From assembly GCF_020037025.1 (NCBI RefSeq), contig NZ_JAIQLH010000008.1, positions 62,001 to 126,000 of the forward strand: a stretch of 64,000 bases of DNA, read 5' to 3'. Every line of letters begins with the position of its first letter. The first letter of the stretch is position 1. Under the pieces are notes generated by a model that did not search any database, was not told the origin of the DNA, and saw only the letters and a list, made by a program, of their open reading frames with translations. Positions 58,015-64,000 of the stretch are shown piece by piece. Origin of the DNA: Streptomyces huiliensis (GTDB lineage Bacteria; Actinomycetota; Actinomycetes; Streptomycetales; Streptomycetaceae). The position numbers and the translations under genes were made by a program.

Positions 58015-59220
58015 GTGCACCGCCTCTACGAATTCCTCCGCAGACACCCCACAGGTGTGGACAGCTTCTGGGCCGTGTTGCTGCTGGGGCTGTGCGCCCT
58101 GACGATGACCGACAGCGGGATGGTGAGCGCGGCCCACCGGACCGGCATGATCGTCGTCGCGCTGCTCATGTGCACGGTGCTGGCGCTGCGGCGCCGGATG
58201 CCGGAGAAGATGCTGATCCTGGCGATCGCCGTCGGGCTCGGCCAGCTGGCGTTCGGCATCGAGGCCAACATCTACGACGTCCCCATGCTGGTGATCGTCT
58301 ACACGGTCGCGTCCGGCACTTGTCGCTGGGCCTCCCGGGTGGCGCTGGGCGGCGGCCTGGCGGCGCCCGTCCTGTACCTCTGGCGCTGGCCCGACAACTC
58401 CAGCGACTCCCTCACCCACGACCTCCTCGGCCTCGCCTTCGCCGCCTTCCCCTTCCTCCTCTCCTGGGTCCTCGGCGACCGGATGCGGACCCGCCGCGCC
58501 TACTGGGACCAGCTGGAGGAGCGCGCCGCGCGGCTGGAGAAGGAGCGCGAACAGCAGGCGAAGATGGCGGTGACCGCCGAGCGCGCCCGGATCGCCCGCG
58601 AGCTGCACGACGTCGTCGCGCACAACGTCTCCGTCATGGTCGTGCAGGCGGACGGCGCCGCCTACGTCCTCGACTCCTCCCCCGAGCAGGCCAAGCAGGC
58701 GCTGGAGACCATCTCCGGCACCGGCCGCCAGGCGCTCGCCGAGATGCGCCGGCTGCTGGGCGTCCTGCGGACCGAGGACGGCTCCGCGCCGGCCGGCGAG
58801 TACGTGCCACAGCCCGACGTCGAGCAGATCGAGGAACTCGTCGAGCAGGTGCGCGGCGCCGGCCTGCCGGTCGACTACCGGGTCGAGGGCAGAGCCCGGC
58901 CGCTCCCGAGCGGCGTCGAGCTGACCGCCTACCGCATCGTGCAGGAGGCGCTCACCAACACCCGCAAGCACGGCGGGCCCGACGCCGGCGCCAGCGTCCG
59001 GCTCACCTACTTCGACGACGGGCTCGGGCTGCTCGTCGAGGACGACGGCCGGGGCGCGCAGCACGAGCTGTACGAGTCGGGCGGCGCGGACGGCATGGGC
59101 CACGGGCTGATCGGGATGCGGGAGCGCGTCGGCATGGTCGGGGGCACGCTGGACGCGGGGCCGCGTCCCGGCGGAGGATTCCGGATCAGTGTGCTGCTGC
59201 CCGCCAAGCCGGGCCGCTGA
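58015..59220 (+). CDS. Sensor histidine kinase, NarL/DesK type
   Basis: 401 aa. Four to five N-terminal helices (about 17-30, 42-58, 64-80, 88-100, 136-153), a linker coiled coil (164-190), HisKA_3 with phospho-acceptor His198 in RIARELHDVVAHNVSVM, and a HATPase domain with N-box VQEALTNTRKH, VEDDGRGA and GLIGMRERV. Start GTG 58015 chosen because TACGCT lies 7 bases upstream and no better site exists; GTG 57998 is in frame. Partner of the response regulator 78 bp downstream. The signal is unknown. Confidence 0.92.
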   Translation: MHRLYEFLRRHPTGVDSFWAVLLLGLCALTMTDSGMVSAAHRTGMIVVALLMCTVLALRRRMPEKMLILAIAVGLGQLAFGIEANIYDVPMLVIVYTVASGTCRWASRVALGGGLAAPVLYLWRWPDNSSDSLTHDLLGLAFAAFPFLLSWVLGDRMRTRRAYWDQLEERAARLEKEREQQAKMAVTAERARIARELHDVVAHNVSVMVVQADGAAYVLDSSPEQAKQALETISGTGRQALAEMRRLLGVLRTEDGSAPAGEYVPQPDVEQIEELVEQVRGAGLPVDYRVEGRARPLPSGVELTAYRIVQEALTNTRKHGGPDAGASVRLTYFDDGLGLLVEDDGRGAQHELYESGGADGMGHGLIGMRERVGMVGGTLDAGPRPGGGFRISVLLPAKPGR

Positions 59221-59298
59221 GCGCCCGGCACCCCCGTCCGCTTCCCTCAGCTTCCCTCCGCTTCCCCCCGAACACGATCCTTGGAAAGGGACCCCCGC

Positions 59299-59976
59299 AT
59301 GGCGATCCGCGTGATGCTCGTCGACGACCAGGTGCTGCTGCGCACCGGCTTCCGCATGGTGCTGGCCGCCCAGCCCGACATGGAGGTCGTCGCCGAGGCC
59401 GGTGACGGCGCGGAGGCGTTGGAGGTCTTGGCCGCCACGAAGGTGGACGTCGTGCTGATGGACGTCCGCATGCCGCGGATGGACGGCGTGGAGTCCACCC
59501 GCCGCATCTGCGCCCAGGGGGAGGGCGCGCCGAAGGTGCTGATCCTCACCACCTTCGACCTCGACGAGTACGCGTTCTCGGCGCTCAAGGTCGGGGCCAG
59601 CGGCTTCATGCTCAAGGACGTGCCGCCCGCCGAACTGCTGGGCGCCATCCGCTCGGTGTACAGCGGCGACGCGGTGGTGGCCCCCAGCACCACCCGCCGC
59701 CTGCTGGACCGTTTCACCCCGATGCTGCCGGGGACCGCCCGCGAGCCCGCCAACGCCGAGATCGACCGGCTGACGGGCCGCGAGCGCGAGGTGATGCTGC
59801 TCGTCGCCCAGGGGCTGTCGAACGGGGAGATCGCGGCGCGCCTCGTGCTCTCGGAGGCCACGGTCAAGACACACGTCGGGCGCATCCTGACCAAGCTCGG
59901 GCTGCGGGACCGGGTGCAGGTGGTGGTGATGGCCTACGAGAGCGGTCTGGTGCGGGCCGGGGGCGGCGCCGGCTGA
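59299..59976 (+). CDS. NarL/FixJ-family response regulator
   Basis: 225 aa. Receiver domain 1-122: VDDQ (acidic pocket), phosphorylation Asp55 in LMDVRMPRMDG, LKDVPP (Lys). LuxR-type helix-turn-helix at about 158-215: LTGREREVMLLVAQGLSNGE, then SEATVKTHVGRILTKLGL. ATG at 59299 with GGAAAGGGA upstream. Paired with the histidine kinase. Target genes not known. Confidence 0.94.
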   Translation: MAIRVMLVDDQVLLRTGFRMVLAAQPDMEVVAEAGDGAEALEVLAATKVDVVLMDVRMPRMDGVESTRRICAQGEGAPKVLILTTFDLDEYAFSALKVGASGFMLKDVPPAELLGAIRSVYSGDAVVAPSTTRRLLDRFTPMLPGTAREPANAEIDRLTGREREVMLLVAQGLSNGEIAARLVLSEATVKTHVGRILTKLGLRDRVQVVVMAYESGLVRAGGGAG

Positions 59977-59992
59977 GGCGCCGCCCGGGGGT

Positions 59993-60571
59993 TCACCGGC
60001 CGGATGCCCGGAGGACCCGCCGGGCCAGCGCGTGCGAGCCGAAGGCCGCCGCCCCGGCGACGGCCAGGCCGGCCGCCGCGCGCCGTGGGCTCGCCGGCCG
60101 CAGGACGCCCGCCCGGCGCAGCCGTCCCCGCGCCCACACCGTGAACGGCAGCACCACCAGCGGGGTGGTGACGGCGCCGGGCGTGTAGCCGCGGGTGGCC
60201 GCCGCCTGGGCCAGGTGGACCAGGCCGTGCAGGCCGAAGCCGTCCAGGGCGGTCTGGTAGAAGGCGGACCGCCCGTTCGTCCGGTGTCCCTCTGCCGCCG
60301 CGGCGCCGATGAACACGGCCACCGCCGCGACGGCGACGGGGAACTCGCGGCCGCCCATGGACTCGACCGCGCGCCAGGCGCGTTCGGGTACGCGCGGGTG
60401 GCGGGCGCGCAGTGCGGGGACCCGGGTGCGGACGAAGCGGTTCATCGTCGCCAGTTCCTCGGCGTCGTGCACGGCCCAGGCGGCGAGGAGGCCGAGGGTG
60501 ACCGCGGGGGCGAGGTGGCCGGCCGCGGGGGCGAGGGTGGCCGGTCGGGTTCCTGCTGTGCGTTCCGTCAT
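59993..60571 (-). CDS. HXXEE domain-containing membrane protein
   Basis: 192 aa. HXXEE motif HDAEE (about 35-39), second His pair GLHGLVH (about 113-119), and five hydrophobic segments between 20 and 185 (ATLGLLAAW..., FPVAVAAVAVFIGAAA, TTPLVVLPFTVWA, AAAGLAVAGAAAFGSHAL). The arrangement suggests a metal-binding membrane protein of unknown role. ATG at 60569-60571, weak ribosome binding. Convergent with the response regulator (16 bp gap). Confidence 0.85.
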   Translation of the reverse strand: MTERTAGTRPATLAPAAGHLAPAVTLGLLAAWAVHDAEELATMNRFVRTRVPALRARHPRVPERAWRAVESMGGREFPVAVAAVAVFIGAAAAEGHRTNGRSAFYQTALDGFGLHGLVHLAQAAATRGYTPGAVTTPLVVLPFTVWARGRLRRAGVLRPASPRRAAAGLAVAGAAAFGSHALARRVLRASGR

Positions 60572-60630
60572 GAACGGCCAGTCTGGCTAGCCCCTTTGGT
60601 CCCGTCACCCCCTCGCGTCACGGGACTTGA

Positions 60631-61494
60631 TCACACCGCGTCCGAGCTCACCAGCTCCTTCACCGCCACCACCAGGTCGTGCGTGCTGGGGTGCGTGGGC
60701 TGGGAGGGGTGGGCGAGGTACACGGTGGCGGGCTCCGCGTCGGTGATCCGGACGAAGCGCACGCCGGGGTGGGCGTGGCTCTCGGCGGTGCCCGCGGCGG
60801 CGACGCCGATGCTGTCGCCGACGGAGATGACGTTCAGCCACTCGTCGACGTCCTGCACCGCCGCCCCGGTCGCCGGGCGCCGTGTCCGTCCCCAGAGCGC
60901 AGGGCCCGAGGTGCTGTCCTCCCGCCACAGCGTCAGGGTCTCGTCCGAGAGCTCGGCGAGGGTGACCGCCGGCCGCGCGGCCAGTGGGTGGTTGTCGGGC
61001 AGGGCGGCGAAACGGTCCTCCGTGTAGAGGGGGAGGACGCGCAGCCGCGGGTCGCCGGGGTCGGCGCGGATCACGGCCGCGTCGGTCTCGCCGGTGGCCA
61101 GCCCGGCGGTGCCCTCGTCCCGGCGGCGCAGCTCCAGCGGTACGTGCGGGTGGTCACGCCGCCAGGACCGCAGCAGCGGGACGGTGGAGCGGCCGAGCAC
61201 CGCGCAGGAGTAGCCCAGGCGCAGCGGGCGGGAGACGGCGGCGGTGTCGGCGAGGGCGGCGTCGACGTGCGCGAGGATCGCCCGCCCGTGGTCGTACAGC
61301 GTGCGCCCGGCGGGGGTGAGGGCGAGCCGGCGTGAGGAGCGGTCGACGAGGGTGACGCCGACGAGGTGCTCCAGCCGGGCGAGCGTGCGGGACAGGGCCG
61401 GCTGCGTCAGGTGCAGCCGGGCGGCCGCGGCCGTGACGGTGCCCTCGTCGGCGATGGTCACGAGGGCCCGGAGATGACGGAGTTCCAGATCCAT
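60631..61494 (-). CDS. LysR-family transcriptional regulator
   Basis: 287 aa. N-terminal winged HTH at 1-60: LRHLRALVTIADEGTVTAAA, LHLTQPALSRTLARLE; effector-binding domain from about 88. Start ATG at 61492-61494 (MDLELRHL); TATGCT lies 8 bases upstream on the minus strand, so the message is probably leaderless. Divergent from a Lin1944-like SDR gene, the usual target arrangement for LysR regulators. Confidence 0.92.
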   Translation of the reverse strand: MDLELRHLRALVTIADEGTVTAAAARLHLTQPALSRTLARLEHLVGVTLVDRSSRRLALTPAGRTLYDHGRAILAHVDAALADTAAVSRPLRLGYSCAVLGRSTVPLLRSWRRDHPHVPLELRRRDEGTAGLATGETDAAVIRADPGDPRLRVLPLYTEDRFAALPDNHPLAARPAVTLAELSDETLTLWREDSTSGPALWGRTRRPATGAAVQDVDEWLNVISVGDSIGVAAAGTAESHAHPGVRFVRITDAEPATVYLAHPSQPTHPSTHDLVVAVKELVSSDAV

Positions 61495-61502
61495 GCGCGG
61501 GA

Positions 61503-61508
61503 AGCATA
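61503..61508 (-). promoter_or_regulatory. Leaderless-type -10 element TATGCT for the LysR gene
   Basis: Minus-strand TATGCT followed by 8 bases and the ATG at 61494. Confidence 0.45.
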
Positions 61509-61598
61509 GTGCCTGCGCAGACGGCATTTCCGGGCGCGTGACGGGCTCCGTACGGTCGGGTTCGGCAGTCAGTCCGCATCTCCTGGAAGAGAGTCCCC

Positions 61599-62201
61599 GT
61601 GAAGATCCTCCTCGTCGGCGCCACCGGCACCATCGGCCGCGCCGTCCACACCGCCCTGACCGGACGCGGCCACCAAGTGGTGACCGTCGGCCGCACCGGC
61701 GGCGACCTCCGCCTCGACGTCTCCGACCCCGCCGCCGTCACCCGGCTGTACGGGCAGGTGGACGGGCTGGACGCGGTCGCCGTCGCCGCCGGTGACGCCG
61801 TCTTCGCGCCGCTCGGTGAGCTGGTGTACGACGACTTCGCCGCCACGCTGCGGAGCAAGGCCCTGAGCCAGCTCGAACTGGTCCGCCAAGGCGCTCCCCA
61901 CATCGCCCCGAACGGCTCGTTCACGCTGGTCACCGGCGTGCTCACGCACGATCCCATCCCCGCGGGCGCGGCCGCCGCGGCGGCCAACGGCGCCGTCGAC
62001 GCCTTCGTCCGCGCCGCGGCGGTGGAGCTGGCGCCGCAGCGGGTGAACGCCGTGAGCCCGGGTGTCGTCGCGGAGTCCGCGGACGCGTACGAGAGCGCGT
62101 TCCCCGGGATGGAGACCGTGCCGGCGGAGCGGGTGGCGCGGGCGTACGTGCGGTCGGTCGAGGGGCGGCTGACGGGACGGACGTTCCGGGTCGGGTACTG
62201 A
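61599..62201 (+). CDS. Lin1944-like short-chain dehydrogenase fold protein
   Basis: 200 aa. Rossmann motif LLVGATGTIGRAVHTAL (4-20), LDAVAVAAGDAVFAPLG, and C-terminal NAVSPGVVAES. The catalytic Ser-Tyr-Lys triad is not seen: the YxxxK region reads NGAVDAFVRAAAVEL. This matches the Lin1944-like SDR subgroup, defined by loss of the active-site residues. Start GTG at 61599 with GGAAGAGAG upstream. Likely controlled by the divergent LysR gene. Confidence 0.86.
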   Translation: MKILLVGATGTIGRAVHTALTGRGHQVVTVGRTGGDLRLDVSDPAAVTRLYGQVDGLDAVAVAAGDAVFAPLGELVYDDFAATLRSKALSQLELVRQGAPHIAPNGSFTLVTGVLTHDPIPAGAAAAAANGAVDAFVRAAAVELAPQRVNAVSPGVVAESADAYESAFPGMETVPAERVARAYVRSVEGRLTGRTFRVGY

Positions 62202-62244
62202 CGGGCCGGTTATGGGCGGGTCGGGTAATGGCGGGGCGGACCGC

Positions 62245-63369
62245 CTACCGCAGGACGCCTTCCAGGAAGTCGCTGCCCAGCCGCGCCGCCACCGTCAGGT
62301 CGAGCTGGTGCAGGACGTACCGTCCCCGCCGCCGGGTCGTGATCAACCCGGCCTTCTTCAGCACCTTGATGTGCCGCGACGCCTCCGGCGCGCTGATGTT
62401 GTGCTCGGCGGCCAGCTCGCCGGTGGTGCAGGCGCTGCGCGCCAGCCACCGGCACATCCGCAGCCGCATGGGGTGCGCCAGGGCCTCCAGCCGGCGTTCG
62501 ATCAGCTCCAGGGAGGCGGGGCCGGCCGCCTCGGGGGAGCCGATCGGATAGTGGATCACCGGCCGCCATCCCGGTGCGGTCAGCACCAGAAGGTGGGGCC
62601 AGCCGAAGGCGGACGGGAGGAGGGTGATGCCTGAGGTGAGCATCGGGTCCAGGGCGGTGGTCCGGCCGGACGTGAGCTTGTCCACGCGGATGCGGGTGCT
62701 CGCGGCGTCCTCCTCCAGCGTGACCGCGGGCGAGACCTCGGTCAGTGCCCCGCGCAGCCCCTTGCGGCGCAGCAGTTCGGTCTTGTGCCGGACGTCGCTC
62801 GCGAGCTGGAAGCCCACCCGGCGCCAGACGTCCCCGAAGAACGCCTCCTCGCAGTCCTCGAACAGGCGGCGCAGCCAGGTCCGGACGTCCTGCGGGTCGT
62901 CCAGCATGCGGCGTGCGAACTGCAGCTGGCGCGGGCCGCGGGCCGCCGCGCGCTCCAGGGCGCGGTCGCGGGCGACCGGGTCCCGCAGCGGCGACTCGGC
63001 GTTCGGGGCGTAGTAGTTGGAGCAGGCGAGCTCCAGCGCCGCCGAGACGTACCGCTCGTCGTCGAGCCGGTCGAGGAGGTCCAGGTTCTCCCCGAGCGTG
63101 GCGCCCGGCCGGCCGCCGGTGTCCGGGAGGGCGGCGAAGGCGTCGAAGATGTCGGAGATCCCCGTCGTCCACAGGAAGTCGGCCTCGCTGAGGCGGTCCG
63201 CGAGGTCGGGCTTGAGCCCGGCCGCCGTGGCGGTCACCCAGCCGTGCAGTCCGGGATGGTGCTTGGGCTCCGCCAGGACGTGCAGGGCGTGCCCCAGCTC
63301 GGCGAGGGGGGACGCGGCGAAGACGACACGTTCGGGCGGCAGGCCCGTGACGTCGATCGACAGGCTCAT
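62245..63369 (-). CDS. ArsR-type regulator with DUF5937 domain
   Basis: 374 aa. N-terminal DUF5937-like region (about 1-265) with FAASPLAELGHALHVLAEPKHHPGL and segments of unknown ligand specificity, then a C-terminal winged HTH (about 285-365): LEALAHPMRLRMCRWLARSA, ISAPEASRHIKVLKKAGLI and RRRGRYVLHQLD. The domain order (effector first, HTH last) is characteristic. ATG at 63367-63369 with GAGGGC upstream. Divergent from a small hypothetical gene and convergent with the SDR gene. Confidence 0.87.
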   Translation of the reverse strand: MSLSIDVTGLPPERVVFAASPLAELGHALHVLAEPKHHPGLHGWVTATAAGLKPDLADRLSEADFLWTTGISDIFDAFAALPDTGGRPGATLGENLDLLDRLDDERYVSAALELACSNYYAPNAESPLRDPVARDRALERAAARGPRQLQFARRMLDDPQDVRTWLRRLFEDCEEAFFGDVWRRVGFQLASDVRHKTELLRRKGLRGALTEVSPAVTLEEDAASTRIRVDKLTSGRTTALDPMLTSGITLLPSAFGWPHLLVLTAPGWRPVIHYPIGSPEAAGPASLELIERRLEALAHPMRLRMCRWLARSACTTGELAAEHNISAPEASRHIKVLKKAGLITTRRRGRYVLHQLDLTVAARLGSDFLEGVLR

Positions 63370-63468
63370 GCCCTCATTCTGCGGCCCTCCGCGAGCCGGA
63401 CGGTGATCGATTGACGGTCCGCGTCAATCGACGCGCACCGGGGCCGCGGCCCGGCGCACCGTGGAGTC

Positions 63469-63699
63469 ATGGACGCAACGCAGCAGCAGATGTTCGACAG
63501 CTACCGCGCGGCCCGGCAGGGCGAGGCCGCCCCGCCCGCGCCGGGGACGTACGAGATGGAGGCCGTCCGGCAGATCCGCACGTGGCGGGAGTTCCTGGCC
63601 GTACTGGACGGGCGGGTGAAGAAGCGGGGGAGACGGTGGCAGCCGTCCCGCCGGCGGCCCGCCGAGGCGGCGCCCTCCCGGGTCTCGGCGGGCTGCTGA
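63469..63699 (+). CDS. Small hypothetical protein
   Basis: 76 aa. MDATQQQMFDSYRAARQGEA followed by PPAPGTYEMEAVRQIRTWREF, then a basic tail KKRGRRWQPSRRRPAE. The N-terminal pattern recurs, as far as I remember, in short Streptomyces proteins near DUF5937 regulators. Divergent from the regulator gene (99 bp between starts). GGAG sits 2-5 bases before the ATG at 63469, rather close. Function unknown. Confidence 0.6.
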   Translation: MDATQQQMFDSYRAARQGEAAPPAPGTYEMEAVRQIRTWREFLAVLDGRVKKRGRRWQPSRRRPAEAAPSRVSAGC

Positions 63700-64000
63700 G
63701 CCGGCCCACGCGGGCCGGCCGCGGCCGGGACGCGGCTCGGACGACGGTCGGGACGCGCCTCGGATTACGGCCGGGACCCGGACCTGACACGTCCGCGACG
63801 GGCCCCCGAGACAACGCGGCGGCAGGCACGAGCCCAGCCCGACGCGACCCCGGCGCGCGTCACCGCCGCAGGCCCGGCACGGCGCCGAGGGGCGCCCGCC
63901 TCGTCCCGCCGACCGGCGAGCGCTGAACGGCACTCGTGGAGGCCCGCCGCCCCCTTCGCCTCGGACCCTGGAGAGTGACGGCACCCCGGCGGAGGCTTGG
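63700..64000. other. 301-bp right-edge region, no gene seen
   Basis: GC-rich with no supported start/ribosome binding site combination; repeats of CGGGACGCG-like and CGGGACCCGGA-like sequence near 63720-63785. It may be the upstream region of a gene outside the window. Confidence 0.5.

Noticed and set aside
57133-59874. Long minus-strand frame opposite the kinase and response regulator
   Set aside because: Antisense shadow; its left end merely joins an alternative frame of the methyltransferase gene.
1-64000. CRISPR array, rRNA genes, prophage or integrated element
   Set aside because: No regularly spaced repeats of 25-37 bp, no rRNA sequence, no integrase, transposase or phage structural gene; the tRNA-Thr has no attachment-site repeat that I can see nearby.

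Overview
The window is high-GC actinobacterial chromosome, almost certainly from a Streptomyces. Third codon positions are nearly all G or C, GTG starts are frequent, and many gene families are Streptomyces-typical: DUF397, XRE/DUF5753 and HATPase regulators, TAP-type secreted peptidases, RppA, a DUF2342 metalloprotease and leaderless TANNNT promoters. By eye I find one TTA leucine codon in the whole window. It reads as a core-arm segment carrying both conserved housekeeping blocks and accessory genes.

Layout. 0-2.6 kb: 3' end of a tmk-like fusion gene and holB, then tRNA-Thr(CGT). 2.9-9.4 kb: a secreted TAP-type peptidase, an FtsX/MacB-type ABC exporter and two small envelope proteins. 9.4-18.5 kb: accessory metabolism, with an SGNH hydrolase, a SMI1/KNR4 protein, an ECF41-like sigma factor divergent from an NmrA/epimerase-type protein, a divergent pair of IucA/IucC-type (NIS) siderophore synthetases, a His-rich CDF metal exporter and a GNAT. 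18.7-22.8 kb: tandem DUF1876 paralogues and a cytochrome P450 plus RppA-type THN synthase pair. 22.8-25.1 kb: TerB, an Mbl-like actin and a UBP zinc-finger protein. 25.2-28.6 kb: an orphan Zur-like site, a TTA-containing imine-reductase-like gene, then a DUF397 / HATPase / XRE-DUF5753 regulatory trio. 28.7-35.5 kb: aldehyde dehydrogenase, DinB-like, Uma2, YbjQ, DedA and ThrE-type proteins. 35.6-50.5 kb: the conserved block ppa | dacB - DUF2342 protease - tilS - hpt - ftsH - folE - (esterase) - LPG-synthase-like - folP - NTF2-like - folB - folK - DUF3180. 50.5-54.3 kb: an OpuC-type osmolyte importer. 54.4-64 kb: a coiled-coil membrane protein, an orphan nuoD with a MidA/NDUFAF7-type methyltransferase, a NarL-type two-component system, an HXXEE protein, a LysR/SDR pair, a DUF5937 ArsR-like regulator and a small hypothetical gene.

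How genes work together. folE, folP, folB and folK make the pterin branch of folate synthesis. tilS-hpt-ftsH is a conserved neighbour block. OpuC forms one importer with the ATPase transcribed away from permease-permease-binding protein. P450 and RppA probably make oxidised or dimerised flaviolin pigment.

Most interesting signals: (1) the two-gene operon of a NDUFAF7-family methyltransferase and an orphan NuoD that keeps the arginine matching the methylated NDUFS2 Arg85 but has Trp where the quinone-site Tyr should be; (2) a 22-bp element (20 matches) in the same orientation upstream of both the DUF397 and HATPase genes; (3) an extended Zur-like palindrome with no obvious zinc-regulated gene, beside the only TTA-codon gene; (4) a perfect hairpin filling the gap between the ftsH Shine-Dalgarno and its start; (5) seven genes with leaderless promoter geometry.
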